A stretch of DNA of 53,032 bases from Microbacterium sp. H83 (lineage in GTDB: Bacteria > Actinomycetota > Actinomycetes > Actinomycetales > Microbacteriaceae): contig NZ_LWCU01000022.1 of NCBI RefSeq assembly GCF_001650405.1, positions 1-53,032 of the forward strand, given 5' to 3'. The position numbers and the translations under genes are program-made. The notes beneath the pieces were generated by a model. The model was given only the letters and a program-made list of their open reading frames with translations, had not been told where the DNA came from and did not search any database. Shown here one piece after another: positions 30,655 to 39,804 of the stretch (position 1 is its first letter; every line of letters begins with the position of its first letter).

Positions 30655-31170
30655 ATGACCTTCCGCTACGACTTCGCTCCCACGCCGTTCGGGGATGCGC
30701 TCGCGGTCTTCTCCGATGAGGGCATCGTGCGCTTCGATCTCTCCGAATCCGACGATCCGTCGGTCCCCTGGCTGCTCGAGAGCGTCTCGCGCCAGCTGCA
30801 CGCCGTCCCCGAGCCCGACCCCGGGGCGGCCGACGGCCTCGCCGCTCTGCTCGAGGACTACTTCGACGGCGAACCGGTGCGCTTCGACGAGCGCCTCACT
30901 CTGGACTGGCGGCTCGCGACCGGCTTCTCGCGCACGGCGCTGGCGGCCATCTGCACGATCGAATGGGGGCAGACGCTGAGCTACGGCGAGGTGGCCGTGC
31001 TCGCCGGTCATCCGGGCGCCGCTCGCGCCGTGGGCACCGCCTGTCGGCTGACTCCGTTCTCGATCATCGTCCCGGTGCATCGCGTCGTGCGATCGGACGG
31101 GACGCCGGGGCACTACGGCTCGCATCCCGAGCGCAAGCGCTTCCTGCTCGATCTCGAGTCCCAGGCCTGA
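30655..31170 (+). CDS. Ogt/AGT-like DNA alkyltransferase homologue lacking the acceptor cysteine
   Basis: 171 residues from ATG 30655. The fold of O6-methylguanine-DNA methyltransferase is clear (TIEWGQTLSYGEVAVLAGHPGAARAVGTA... and the end RSDGTPGHYGSHPERKRFLL). The active-site PCHRV reads PVHRV: the methyl-accepting cysteine is valine (codon GTG at 31075), and the preceding NP motif reads TP. It cannot repair by methyl transfer and resembles the alkyltransferase-like proteins that mark lesions for excision repair, which usually carry tryptophan here. It is convergent with the acetate symporter and shares its terminator. Confidence 0.88.
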   Translation: MTFRYDFAPTPFGDALAVFSDEGIVRFDLSESDDPSVPWLLESVSRQLHAVPEPDPGAADGLAALLEDYFDGEPVRFDERLTLDWRLATGFSRTALAAICTIEWGQTLSYGEVAVLAGHPGAARAVGTACRLTPFSIIVPVHRVVRSDGTPGHYGSHPERKRFLLDLESQA

Positions 31171-31203
31171 GCTGGAGGCTCCCGCCCGAGACCCCGACGA
31201 CCG

Positions 31204-31238
31204 CGGGGACCCCGGCGAGTAGGCCGCCGGGGTCCCCG
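31204..31238. terminator. Bidirectional terminator between convergent genes
   Basis: A perfect 14-bp stem (CGGGGACCCCGGCG at 31204-31217 with its complement at 31225-31238) around a seven-base loop. It lies between the Ogt-like gene (plus) and actP (minus). Confidence 0.8.
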
Positions 31239-31277
31239 TGGTTCACTCGCGTCGACGGCGAGCGCGCCCTGTCGCTG

Positions 31278-32915
31278 TCAGTGGTCCACCGCCTTCTCCG
31301 CGCCGAATCCGGTGAGCGAGCGGACCTCCATCTCGGCGGCCAGCTGCGGCGACTCCTTCTGCCGACTGGTGATGGTCCCGAGCCAGCCGAGCAGGAACCC
31401 GAGCGGGATCGACACGATGCCCGGGTTGTTCATCGGCCAGAGCACGATGTCGATCCCCGGGATCATCGACGTCGGCGCCCCGGAGAAGACCGGCGACAGC
31501 ACGATGAGGATGATCGCCGCGGCGAGGCCCCCGTACATGCTCCAGACGGCCCCGCGGGTGTTGAAGCGCCGCCAGAACAGCGAGTACAGGATGGTGGGCA
31601 GATTCGCCGACGCCGCGACGGCGAAGGCGAGGGCGACGAGGAAGGCGATGTTCTGCCCCTGAGCGCCGATGCCTCCGACGATCGCGAGGATGCCGATGAC
31701 CACGACCGTCCGGCGCGCCACGCGCACCTCGCCGTTCGGGTCGGCCGGCACGGGCCGCCCCGCCGCGTCCTTCCGGCCCTTCTGGATGACGTTCGCGTAG
31801 ATGTCGTGCGCGAACGAGGCGGCGGCCGTGATCGTGAGGCCGGCGACGACCGCAAGGATCGTGGCGAACGCGACGGCCGAGATGAAGCCGAGCAGCACGG
31901 GTCCGCCGAGATACAGCGCCAGCAGCGGCGCGGCCGAGTTCGGCCCGCCGGGCGCGGCGGCGATCACGTCGGCGCCCACGAGCGCCCCCGCTCCGTACCC
32001 GAGCACGAGGGTGAGGAGGTAGAAGCCGCCGATCAGCCAGATGGCCCAGACCACCGAGCGACGCGCCTCCTTCGCCGTCGGCACCGTATAGAAGCGCATC
32101 AGGACGTGCGGGAGTCCGGCCGTGCCGAGGACCAGCGCCATGCCCAGCGACAGGAAGTCCCAGGGGTTCGCGCCGTACTGGAGGCCGGGTCCGAGGATCG
32201 CGTCGCCCTTGTCGGAGTTCGCCACCGCCGCCTCGAGCAGCGTGTTGAGGTTGAACCCGTTGATCGCCAGGACCCACACGGTCATCGCGATGGCACCGCC
32301 GATGAGGAGGAAGGCCTTCACGATCTGCACCCAGGTCGTGCCCTTCATCCCGCCGATGAGCACGTAGACGATCATGAGCACGCCCACGACGGCGATGACG
32401 ACCGACTGGCCGACGCGACCGTCGATGCCGAGCAGAAGCGAGACCAGCCCGCCGGCACCCGCCATCTGCGCGAGCAGGTAGAAGAAGCACACCGCGAGCG
32501 TCGTGATGGCGGCCGCCATGCGCACCGGGCGCTGCTTCAGACGGAACGAGAGCACGTCGGCCATGGTGAACTTGCCCGTGTTGCGCATGAGCTCGGCCAC
32601 GAGCAGCAGGGCCACGAGCCAGGCGACGAGGAAGCCGATCGAGTACAGGAACCCGTCGTAGCCGTTGATCGCGATCGCACCGCAGATCCCGAGGAACGAG
32701 GCCGCCGACAGGTAGTCGCCGGCGATCGCGAAGCCGTTCTGCGGCCCCGTGAAGGATCGACCGGCGGCGTAGTAGTCGGCAGCCGTCTTGTTGTTCCGGC
32801 TGGCCCGGATCACGATGAACAGGGTCACCGCGACGAACGCCGCGAAGATCGAGATGTTGAGGATCGGATTGCTCTCGACCGCGACCGGCTCGACGGCCAG
32901 GTGGATGCCGCTCAT
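31278..32915 (-). CDS. actP: Sodium:solute symporter, acetate permease type
   Basis: 545 residues, about 13 membrane helices. It is an SSS-family transporter: early DYYAAGRSFTGPQNGFAIAGDYLSAASFLGI, then GKFTMADVLSFRLKQRPVR, MRFYTVPTAKEARRSVVWA and SFAHDIYANVI. With the preceding DUF485 gene this matches the ActP/YjcH acetate (short monocarboxylate) uptake pair. The ATG at 32915 overlaps the DUF485 stop in an ATGA. The divergent GAF-LuxR regulator probably controls it. Confidence 0.93.
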   Translation of the reverse strand: MSGIHLAVEPVAVESNPILNISIFAAFVAVTLFIVIRASRNNKTAADYYAAGRSFTGPQNGFAIAGDYLSAASFLGICGAIAINGYDGFLYSIGFLVAWLVALLLVAELMRNTGKFTMADVLSFRLKQRPVRMAAAITTLAVCFFYLLAQMAGAGGLVSLLLGIDGRVGQSVVIAVVGVLMIVYVLIGGMKGTTWVQIVKAFLLIGGAIAMTVWVLAINGFNLNTLLEAAVANSDKGDAILGPGLQYGANPWDFLSLGMALVLGTAGLPHVLMRFYTVPTAKEARRSVVWAIWLIGGFYLLTLVLGYGAGALVGADVIAAAPGGPNSAAPLLALYLGGPVLLGFISAVAFATILAVVAGLTITAAASFAHDIYANVIQKGRKDAAGRPVPADPNGEVRVARRTVVVIGILAIVGGIGAQGQNIAFLVALAFAVAASANLPTILYSLFWRRFNTRGAVWSMYGGLAAAIILIVLSPVFSGAPTSMIPGIDIVLWPMNNPGIVSIPLGFLLGWLGTITSRQKESPQLAAEMEVRSLTGFGAEKAVDH

Positions 32916-33259
32916 GCTGTGCCCTGCGCCTTCTCGAGCTCTTCACGGATCTCGGTGGCGATCGGGTCGAGCTTCCGATTCGCGAACGAGACGTAGGTCA
33001 TGGTGATCGCGAATGTCGTGACGAATTGTCCGAGCCCGAGCAGCAGGCCGATGGTGATATCCCCCCACACCCGCTGCGCCATGAATTCGGTCGCGAAGGC
33101 GGCCAGCAGCACATACACGAAGTACCAGATCAGGAAGAATGCGGCGAGCGGGAAGATGAACGAACGCTGCGTCCGTTTCAGCGTGCGGAATCTCTCTGAT
33201 TCCTCGACGGCGATGTAATCGATCGCACCGGCGGAATCCGGGGTTGAATGGTCGGTCAT
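32912..33259 (-). CDS. DUF485 membrane protein, partner of the acetate symporter
   Basis: 115 residues from ATG 33259, which has AAGGAGGCCCC directly upstream. Two membrane helices (about 45-68 and 82-103) in the DUF485 pattern: RFRTLKRTQRSFIFPLAAFF, then WGDITIGLLLGLGQFVTTFA and YVSFANRKLDPIATEIREE. DUF485 proteins (YjcH) sit directly before ActP and are thought to assist it. Overlap with actP indicates coupling. Confidence 0.92.
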   Translation of the reverse strand: MTDHSTPDSAGAIDYIAVEESERFRTLKRTQRSFIFPLAAFFLIWYFVYVLLAAFATEFMAQRVWGDITIGLLLGLGQFVTTFAITMTYVSFANRKLDPIATEIREELEKAQGTA

Positions 33260-33367
33260 GGGGCCTCCTTGCCTCATGTTGACGGCTCGCGCGTGCGTAT
33301 CGCGCGAGTGGTAGGGTCGACGCTACGAAACGGGGAACGGTGCCGTCACCCCCGAAAGTAGGTAGTC

Positions 33368-34225
33368 GTGAGCGCAGCCCCCGAGTGGGAGTCCGAGAGC
33401 GAGCTGGTCACCAGGGCGGTGCGCGAACTCGCCAGGCGGACGCACTTCCCCGTCACCTTCGGCGGGCTGATCGACGAGGGCGTCGTCAGCGTGACGAGCA
33501 TCGTCGGGAACCGCACCCGCAGCCTCGACGGGCTGCGTGTGCGCCCGGAGCGCGGCCTGGGCGGCCGCGCGATGATGGAGCTGCGCCCGCGGATGACCAA
33601 CGACTACGGCTCGTCGCGCCAGATCACCCACGACTACGACGTGTTCGTGCTGGGCGAGGGGCTCCGCACGCTGCTCGCACTGCCGATCGTGGTGGGCGGC
33701 CGCCCCAGGGGCGTGCTGTACGCCGGGGCGTGGGACCGCACGCCGGTGGACGGCATCACGACCGCGCCCGCGATGCAGGTGGCGCAGTCCGTCGCCGACG
33801 AGCTGCGGGTGCGCGATGAGGTGGAGCGCCGGCTCCGGGCCGCGACGCCGCAGGCCGACGCGGTCGCTCCCCACCAGCGGGAGGAGCTCCGCGAGAGCTT
33901 CGCCGAGCTGCGCAGCATCGCGGCGCAGGTCGATGACGCCGACCTGCGCGCGCGCATCGCCCAGGTGGAGCATCGCCTCGTGTCGCTCGCAGGAGATGCC
34001 GTGGGCGCAGCGACCGGCCCGGTGCCCACGGTGCATCTGTCCCGCCGGGAGACGGATGTGCTGGCGTGCGCGGCCCTCGGAGCCACCAACGCCGAGATCG
34101 CCGCTCAGCTCGGGCTGCGGGAGGGCACCGTCAAGGCCTACCTCGGCACCGCGATGTCCAAGCTCGACGCGTCGACCCGACATGCGGCCGTGACGAAAGC
34201 GCGTCGGGCCGGGCTCCTTCCCTGA
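33368..34225 (+). CDS. GAF-domain LuxR-type transcriptional regulator
   Basis: 285 residues. The N-terminal GAF-like sensor (about 20-155; FPVTFGGLIDEGVVSVTSIV...RTLLALPIVVGGRPRGVLYAG) is followed by a helical linker and a C-terminal LuxR helix-turn-helix (LSRRETDVLACAALGATNAE, IAAQLGLREGTVKAYLGTAM). It is divergent from the DUF485/actP pair with about 108 bases between, which is the classical position of its regulator in actinobacteria. The ligand is unknown. The start used is GTG 33368; no strong ribosome binding site is present. Confidence 0.9.
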   Translation: MSAAPEWESESELVTRAVRELARRTHFPVTFGGLIDEGVVSVTSIVGNRTRSLDGLRVRPERGLGGRAMMELRPRMTNDYGSSRQITHDYDVFVLGEGLRTLLALPIVVGGRPRGVLYAGAWDRTPVDGITTAPAMQVAQSVADELRVRDEVERRLRAATPQADAVAPHQREELRESFAELRSIAAQVDDADLRARIAQVEHRLVSLAGDAVGAATGPVPTVHLSRRETDVLACAALGATNAEIAAQLGLREGTVKAYLGTAMSKLDASTRHAAVTKARRAGLLP

Positions 34226-34289
34226 CGCATTTCCGTGTGCGAAATGATCCTCGTCGCCATCCGACCATTCACGCGGTAATGTCATCACC

Positions 34290-34637
34290 ATGGCGAGAAG
34301 AATTGTGCACCAGCTGGTGGATGACATCGACGGCAGCGTCCTCGAAGTCGGTGAAGGCGAGACCGTGCATTTCTCGCTCAATGGGACGTCTTACGAGATC
34401 GACCTGAATTCGGCGCACGCCGAGGAACTCAAGGCCGCGCTCGAGCCGTACATCTCGGCCGGACGCCGGGCCGGATCGTCGGGCGGAGCCGCGCGCTCCG
34501 CCGCGTCGCGCAAGCGCCCCGCGCGCAATCCCGAGGTCGCAGCGATCCGGGCCTGGGCGAACGACAACGGCTACACGCTGTCCGAGCGCGGACGCATCCC
34601 GGCCCCCGTGGTCGACGCGTACAACGCCGCGCACTGA
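34290..34637 (+). CDS. lsr2: Lsr2-family nucleoid-associated protein (core copy)
   Basis: 115 residues. N-terminal dimerisation half MARRIVHQLVDDIDGSVLEV with hairpin VHFSLNGTSYEIDL, an Ala/Ser/Arg linker, and a C-terminal DNA-binding half IRAWANDNGYTLSERGRIPA carrying the RGR loop. TAATGT ends seven bases before the ATG, so a leaderless transcript is likely. It silences horizontally acquired AT-rich DNA; the island carries a second, divergent copy at 6260-6586. Confidence 0.96.
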   Translation: MARRIVHQLVDDIDGSVLEVGEGETVHFSLNGTSYEIDLNSAHAEELKAALEPYISAGRRAGSSGGAARSAASRKRPARNPEVAAIRAWANDNGYTLSERGRIPAPVVDAYNAAH

Positions 34638-34638
34638 C

Positions 34639-35283
34639 TCACTCGGAGGTCGCGACTCCGGCCTGGGCCCACGGCTCGTCCCGGAGCGCGATCTCCTCTG
34701 CCATGTCCGTGAGGAAGCGGATCACGACCTCGCGCTCGTCCGGCGTCAGGCGTGCCGCGGAGTAGAAGCGCTTGGCCTGCTGCTTCCCCACGGTCTCCAT
34801 CGCGGCGTGCCGCGTCTCCGGAGTGATCGTGATCGCCAGCGCTCGACGGTCGGTCGGGTGCGGCGCGCGGCGGATGTGCCCGCCCTTCTCCAGGCGGTCG
34901 AGCAGCTTCGTCGTGGACGCGGTCGAGATGCCCAGGTGGGTCGCGATGCCCCCCGGAGTCGCCGTCGCGCCGCGATTCGCGCACACGATCAGATAGTGCA
35001 GGGCGCGCATGTCTGTCTCGTTGAGCCTCATGTACCGCCGCGATGCGAGCGAGAGCTTCTGCTCGGCGTCGCGCAGACTGCCGAGGGCTCCCATCAGCGC
35101 GGCGATCTGCCGCAGATCCTCCGGCTCCACGCCCGTGCGATCGACCAGCGTGCTGCGCGGATCGCTCGCCTCTACGTCGTAGATCGCGGCGTGGGCCAGC
35201 CCATCCGGTGAGATCGCGCCGCGCTGCGCGAGCACATCCGACGAGCCGCTCCCCCAGGGGCTGGCGTCAGATCCGTTGTCCAT
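34639..35283 (-). CDS. MarR-family regulator of the carotenoid operon (CrtR-like)
   Basis: 214 residues. The winged helix-turn-helix is at about 105-165 (LNETDMRALHYLIVCANRGA, TPGGIATHLGISTASTTKLL, DRLEKGGHIRRAPHPTDRRA) with an N-terminal ~80-residue extension. It is divergent from idi-crt. In Corynebacterium glutamicum a divergent MarR-type protein, CrtR, represses crtE onward and is relieved by geranylgeranyl diphosphate; the same arrangement suggests the same role here (inference from position and family). Confidence 0.88.
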   Translation of the reverse strand: MDNGSDASPWGSGSSDVLAQRGAISPDGLAHAAIYDVEASDPRSTLVDRTGVEPEDLRQIAALMGALGSLRDAEQKLSLASRRYMRLNETDMRALHYLIVCANRGATATPGGIATHLGISTASTTKLLDRLEKGGHIRRAPHPTDRRALAITITPETRHAAMETVGKQQAKRFYSAARLTPDEREVVIRFLTDMAEEIALRDEPWAQAGVATSE

Positions 35284-35302
35284 GCCATCATGCTACACAC
35301 GA

Positions 35303-35331
35303 TTGATTCATGTTATGTTGATTATTAGCTA
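35303..35331 (+). promoter_or_regulatory. Promoter of the idi-crt operon
   Basis: TTGATT (35303-35308), a 17-bp spacer and TAGCTA (35326-35331) lie in an unusually AT-rich 76-bp gap. The gap also holds TTAGCTAA and a repeated ATGTT, likely operator material for the divergent MarR regulator. Confidence 0.6.
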
Positions 35332-35359
35332 AGCTAGCGAAATCGAGGAGGTTCCCCCG

Positions 35360-35881
35360 TTGGATGAGGTCACCCTCCTTTCGGCAGACGGAGACGCGAT
35401 CGGCGTGGCCGCGAAGGATGCGGTGCACACCACCGACACCGCCCTTCATCTCGCGTTCTCCTGCTACGTGCAGGACGAGCACGGACGGCTCCTCGTCACT
35501 CGACGCGCGCTGTCCAAGCGCACCTGGCCGGGCGTGTGGACGAACAGCTTCTGCGGCCATCCGCGCCCCGGTGAGGACATGACGGATGCCGTCCGTCGGC
35601 GCGCGCAGGACGAGCTCGGCCTTTCCCTCAGGGACGTCCGGATGGTGCTGCCCGACTACCGCTACCGCGCCGTCGACGCGAGCGGCATCGTCGAGAACGA
35701 GATCTGCCCCGTCCATATCGCGGTGGCAGACGGCGACCTGTCCCCCTCCCCCGAGGAGGTCGCGGAGTGGGCGTGGGTCGATCCGCGAGCCTTCGCCGAC
35801 GCGGTCGCGGCCGCCCCCTTCGCCTACAGCCCCTGGCTCGTCGAACAGCTCGCGCAGCTGCGCGCACTCGAGGCGGTCTGA
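35360..35881 (+). CDS. idi: Isopentenyl-diphosphate delta-isomerase, type I
   Basis: 173 residues from TTG 35360, preceded by GAGGAGG. It interconverts IPP and DMAPP, supplying the primer for GGPP. Nudix-type features of Idi are present: catalytic cysteine in WTNSFCGHPRPGE, metal-binding DAVRRRAQDELGL and the second catalytic glutamate in VENEICPVH. It is the first gene of the pigment operon, with crtE starting 2 bases after its stop. Confidence 0.95.
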   Translation: MDEVTLLSADGDAIGVAAKDAVHTTDTALHLAFSCYVQDEHGRLLVTRRALSKRTWPGVWTNSFCGHPRPGEDMTDAVRRRAQDELGLSLRDVRMVLPDYRYRAVDASGIVENEICPVHIAVADGDLSPSPEEVAEWAWVDPRAFADAVAAAPFAYSPWLVEQLAQLRALEAV

Positions 35882-35883
35882 CC

Positions 35884-36963
35884 GTGACGACGACGATCCT
35901 CCACGAGGACATGGGCACCCGCGTCGAGGAGGTGCTGCGTCGACGATTCACGGTGCACACCGAGAGCGCCGAGATGTACGGGGCGGAGTTCGCATCCCTC
36001 TGGCGCGCCGCTGCGGAGCACGCGCTGGGCGGCAAGCTCGTGCGCCCCCGTCTGCTCCTCGACATCCATCAGGCGCTCGCGCCGCACGCCGCGAGCGGGA
36101 CCACCGCCGCGGCCGTCGACGTGGCGACCCACATCGAGCTGCTGCACTACGCGTTCCTGCTCCATGACGACGTGATCGACGGCGACCTCACCCGGCGCCG
36201 GCGACCCAACCTCATCGGCGCTCTCGCGGCCGCGAGCCTCGGCACCACCGAAGAGGCCTCCCTCCACTGGGCGCGATCGAGCGCGATCCTCATGGGCGAC
36301 CTCCTCCTCTCGGCCGCCGTCCTGGGGTTCGCTCGCGCCGACATCCCGCACGAGGCCAGGGTGGGCCTCCTCGACCTCATCGAGCAGGCGATCGTCGAGA
36401 CCGTGGCGGGCGAGCACACCGACGTCGCGCTCAGCCACGGCATCGTCGCGCCCGACCTGCCCACCGTGCTCGACATGAGCGTCTACAAGACCGCGACCTA
36501 CTCGTTCTCGCTCCCCCTGCGGGCGGCGGCGCTGCTCGCCGGCGCGCCCGCGACCGCGCAGGCGGCGCTGCACACGGTGGGGCGGCACCTCGGGCTCGCC
36601 TATCAGCTGCAGGACGACCTGCTGTGCGTCTTCGGCGATCACCGGACCCACGGCAAAGACGCGTACTCCGACCTCCGCGAGGGCAAGGAGACCGCGATCA
36701 TCGCCTTCGCGCGCTCCACGAGCGCCTGGACGGACATCGAGCCGGCGTTCGGATCGGCGGACCTGACCCTGCAGGCCGCGACCGAGATCCGCGACCGCCT
36801 CCGCGACTGCGGTGCCGAGCGCTTCGTCGCCGGCCTCATCGACGACCAGATCCAGGCGATGCACGCGCTGCTCGGCGACGCCGAGCGCAGCGGCGACATC
36901 ACTCCGGACGCCGCCCGTTCGATCCTGGCCGCGGCCGCGCGCCTCGAGGGACGACAGGCATGA
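35884..36963 (+). CDS. crtE: Geranylgeranyl diphosphate synthase
   Basis: 359 residues from GTG 35884. It condenses IPP units to C20 GGPP. First aspartate-rich motif LLHDDVIDGDLTRR (DDxxD), the region AGEHTDVALSHG, and the second motif LAYQLQDDLLCVFGD. Residue GGKLVRPRLLLDIHQAL is the usual KxRP-type substrate motif. The length fits actinobacterial CrtE. The stop overlaps the crtB start (ATGA), indicating a tightly packed operon. Confidence 0.95.
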   Translation: MTTTILHEDMGTRVEEVLRRRFTVHTESAEMYGAEFASLWRAAAEHALGGKLVRPRLLLDIHQALAPHAASGTTAAAVDVATHIELLHYAFLLHDDVIDGDLTRRRRPNLIGALAAASLGTTEEASLHWARSSAILMGDLLLSAAVLGFARADIPHEARVGLLDLIEQAIVETVAGEHTDVALSHGIVAPDLPTVLDMSVYKTATYSFSLPLRAAALLAGAPATAQAALHTVGRHLGLAYQLQDDLLCVFGDHRTHGKDAYSDLREGKETAIIAFARSTSAWTDIEPAFGSADLTLQAATEIRDRLRDCGAERFVAGLIDDQIQAMHALLGDAERSGDITPDAARSILAAAARLEGRQA

Positions 36964-37862
36964 GCCCGACGAACGAGGCCGCCGACGACAGCCTGGGCCG
37001 CTTCAGTCGGGCCGCGGACACGGCGTCCACCGACGTCATCCGCACCTACTCGACGTCCTTCGGTCTGGCCACCAGGCTCCTCGGGCCCCGACACCGCCAG
37101 CACGTCCGCAACATCTACGCCATGGTCCGCATCGCGGACGAGATCGTCGACGGCGTCGCCGCCCAGGCCGGGCTCGACACCTCCGCGCAGACGGAGGCGC
37201 TCGCGTCGTACGTCGCCGAGACGCACCGTTCGATGCGGACCGGCTACAGCACCGATCTGGTGCTGCACGCCTTCGCCCGCACCGCTCGCGAGTGCGGGAT
37301 CGGCGAGGACCTCACGCAGCCGTTCTTCGACTCGATGAGCGCGGACATCGCGGATCCGGCGGACTTCGCGGTGTACGACGCGGCCGCCCACGAGCGGTAT
37401 GTGTACGGCTCTGCCGAGGTCGTCGGCCTCATGTGCCTGCGCGTGTTCCTGCGCGACGCCGTCCGCACCGAGAAGGAGACAGCCGTGCTCACCCATGGCG
37501 CGCGCCAGCTGGGCGCCGCGTTCCAGAACGTCAACTTCCTGCGCGACCTCGCCGACGACACCGATCGACTGCAGCGCGGATACCTCGGCGACTCCGGCCG
37601 CCTCACCGACGCCGATCGCGACGCGTGGGTGCGGACGGTCGAGGCTCAGCTGGACGACGCGCGCCGGTCGATCCCCCTCCTGCCGAAGGATGCGCGGGCG
37701 GCCGTGCGCAGCGCTCTCGCGCTCTTCGCGGCGCTCACTCGCCGCGTCGCCCGCACCCCCGCGTCCGAGCTGTACCGCCGCCGGGTACGGGTCCCCGATC
37801 CCGTGAAGGCCCTGCTGGCGGCCCGGGCCGTCGTGGTGACCGCGATGGAGCGCGACCGATGA
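36960..37862 (+). CDS. crtB: Phytoene synthase
   Basis: 300 residues from ATG 36960. It joins two GGPP to 15-cis-phytoene. The squalene/phytoene synthase motifs are present: NIYAMVRIADEIVDGVAAQA (first DxxxD), YVYGSAEVVGLMCLRVF, and QLGAAFQNVNFLRDLADDTD (second aspartate-rich motif). The GTP/basic C-terminus is normal. It overlaps its neighbours on both sides by 4 bases. Confidence 0.96.
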   Translation: MSPTNEAADDSLGRFSRAADTASTDVIRTYSTSFGLATRLLGPRHRQHVRNIYAMVRIADEIVDGVAAQAGLDTSAQTEALASYVAETHRSMRTGYSTDLVLHAFARTARECGIGEDLTQPFFDSMSADIADPADFAVYDAAAHERYVYGSAEVVGLMCLRVFLRDAVRTEKETAVLTHGARQLGAAFQNVNFLRDLADDTDRLQRGYLGDSGRLTDADRDAWVRTVEAQLDDARRSIPLLPKDARAAVRSALALFAALTRRVARTPASELYRRRVRVPDPVKALLAARAVVVTAMERDR

Positions 37863-39460
37863 GCCGGGTCGCGATCATCGGCGCAGGGGTGGCGGGCCTC
37901 GCCGTCGCCGGCCTGCTCGCGCGCGAGGGCCACGAGGTCACCGTGTACGAGAAGAACACGCGCGTCGGCGGGCGCGCCGGGACGATCGAGCGCGACGGCT
38001 TCCGCTTCGACTCCGGCCCCTCCTGGTACCTCATGCCGGAGGTGTTCGACCATTTCTTCGAGATGATGGGGACCTCCACCGCGGAGCAGCTGGACCTCAC
38101 CCTCCTCGACCCGGGATATCGGGTCTTCCGCGCCCCGGGATCGGACGGACGCCCCGCGCCCTCGGTCACGGTCCCGAGCGGACGCACCGAGGTGGCCCGG
38201 CTCTTCGAGGAGCGCGAACCCGGTTCGTCGACAGCGCTCGACGCCTATCTGGACTCCGCGCACCACGCCAGGACGATGGCCGAGAGGTACTATCTCTACA
38301 ACCCCTTCACGCGCATCCGCTCACTCACCGCCCCCGAGGTGCTGCGTGCACTCCCGCGGCTGTTCTCGCTGCTCGGCACCCGCCTGCAGAGCTTCGCCGC
38401 GCGGCGCTTCCGCGACCCGGTGCTCCGTCAGATCCTGGGGTACCCCGCGGTCTTCCTCGGCACCGATCCGCGCAACGCTCCCGCGATGTACCACCTGATG
38501 AGCGCGCTCGACCTCGACGAGGGCGTCAGCTATCCGCAGGGCGGCTTCTGGCGTGTGGTGGAGCGGATCGCCGAGCTCGCGCAGAACGCGGGGGCGACGA
38601 TCGTGACCGACGCGGACGTCACCGGCATCCTGACCGCGAGCGACGGCAGCCGTGCGCGCGCCACGGGGATCTCCTGGCGCGATGGCGAGGGCGCGCCGCA
38701 CCGCGCTGACGCCGACATCGTCGTCTCGGCCGCGGACCTGCATCACACCGAGACCACGCTGTTGCCTCCCGCGCTGCGCACCTACCCCGAGACATGGTGG
38801 AGCCGGCGCACGAGCGGACCCGGCGCCGTGCTCGTCCTGCTCGGCGTGCGCGGCCCCCTCCCCGAGCTGCCGCATCACTCGCTCTTCTTCACAGAGGACT
38901 GGGACGCGAACTTCGACGCCATCTTCGGCGATCGGCCCTCGATCCCGTCCCCCGCCTCGACGTACGTGTGCCGGCCGAGCGCATCCGATCCGACCGTCGC
39001 CCCGGAGGGGCACGAGAACCTCTTCGTGCTCGTCCCGGTGCCCGCCGACACCGGCATCGGCGCAGGGGGACCCGACGGCGCGGGATCGGAGCAGGTCGAG
39101 CGCACCGCCGACGCGGCGATCGACATGATCGAGGCCTGGGCCGGCATCGACGACCTCAGGGAGCGCATCGTGGTGCGCCACACCATCGGACCGGCCGACT
39201 TCCGCGACGACTACAACTCGTGGCGCGGCGGGATGCTGGGACCGGCCCACACGCTGTCGCAGAGCGCGATGTTCCGGGCGCAGAACGAGTCGAGGCGCGT
39301 GTCGGGGCTGTACTACGCCGGGGCCACGACGGCGCCGGGCGTCGGCGTGCCGATGTGCCTGATCAGCGCCGAGATCGTGCTGAAGCGCATCCGGGGAGAC
39401 CACTCGAGCGGTCCGCTCGACGCGACCGCCGCCGCTCCGTCGCCGAGCAGGGCGCAGTGA
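37859..39460 (+). CDS. crtI: Phytoene desaturase
   Basis: 533 residues from ATG 37859. The FAD-binding N-terminus VAIIGAGVAGLAVAGLLARE is followed by EKNTRVGGRAGTIERDGFRF, characteristic of CrtI, and the C-terminal signature GLYYAGATTAPGVGVPMCLI. It introduces four double bonds to give lycopene. Start and stop overlap crtB and crtYe by 4 and 1 bases. Confidence 0.96.
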   Translation: MSRVAIIGAGVAGLAVAGLLAREGHEVTVYEKNTRVGGRAGTIERDGFRFDSGPSWYLMPEVFDHFFEMMGTSTAEQLDLTLLDPGYRVFRAPGSDGRPAPSVTVPSGRTEVARLFEEREPGSSTALDAYLDSAHHARTMAERYYLYNPFTRIRSLTAPEVLRALPRLFSLLGTRLQSFAARRFRDPVLRQILGYPAVFLGTDPRNAPAMYHLMSALDLDEGVSYPQGGFWRVVERIAELAQNAGATIVTDADVTGILTASDGSRARATGISWRDGEGAPHRADADIVVSAADLHHTETTLLPPALRTYPETWWSRRTSGPGAVLVLLGVRGPLPELPHHSLFFTEDWDANFDAIFGDRPSIPSPASTYVCRPSASDPTVAPEGHENLFVLVPVPADTGIGAGGPDGAGSEQVERTADAAIDMIEAWAGIDDLRERIVVRHTIGPADFRDDYNSWRGGMLGPAHTLSQSAMFRAQNESRRVSGLYYAGATTAPGVGVPMCLISAEIVLKRIRGDHSSGPLDATAAAPSPSRAQ

Positions 39461-39804
39461 TGGGATTCCTGTACCTCGCCGTGCTCCTCGCGACGCTGGG
39501 CTGCATGCTGCTGCTCGACCGGCGCTTCCGCCTGTTCTTCTGGCGCGACGCCGTGTCGGCATCCGTGGTGACCGCCGCAGGGCTCGCGTTCTTCCTGCTG
39601 TGGGATGTCGCGGGCATCGCCGGCGGGATCTTCTTCCGCGGCGAGGCCGCGATCGCGACCGGTATCGTGCTCGCTCCCGAGCTGCCCCTCGAGGAGCCGG
39701 TGTTCCTGCTGTTCCTCGTGGTCTGCACCATGGTGGTCTACACCGGTTCCGTGCGGATCCTGGCGCGCATGCGCCACGGGCGCCGGACCGAGGAGGCGTC
39801 GTGA
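39460..39804 (+). CDS. crtYe: C50 carotenoid cyclase subunit, lycopene cyclase domain
   Basis: 114 residues with three membrane helices (MGFLYLAVLLATLGCMLLLD, SVVTAAGLAFFLLWDVAG, and LPLEEPVFLLFLVVCTMVVY carrying the conserved PxE(E) motif). This is the first half of the heterodimeric lycopene/C50-epsilon cyclase of actinobacteria. It starts on the last base of the crtI stop and its own stop overlaps the next start. Confidence 0.9.
   Translation: MGFLYLAVLLATLGCMLLLDRRFRLFFWRDAVSASVVTAAGLAFFLLWDVAGIAGGIFFRGEAAIATGIVLAPELPLEEPVFLLFLVVCTMVVYTGSVRILARMRHGRRTEEAS

Noticed and set aside
26660..30658. 1,332-codon plus-strand open frame
   Set aside because: It is antisense to the helicase-like gene and arises from GC-rich codon use; its composition (Arg, Gly, Glu, His) is not protein-like and no domain is seen.
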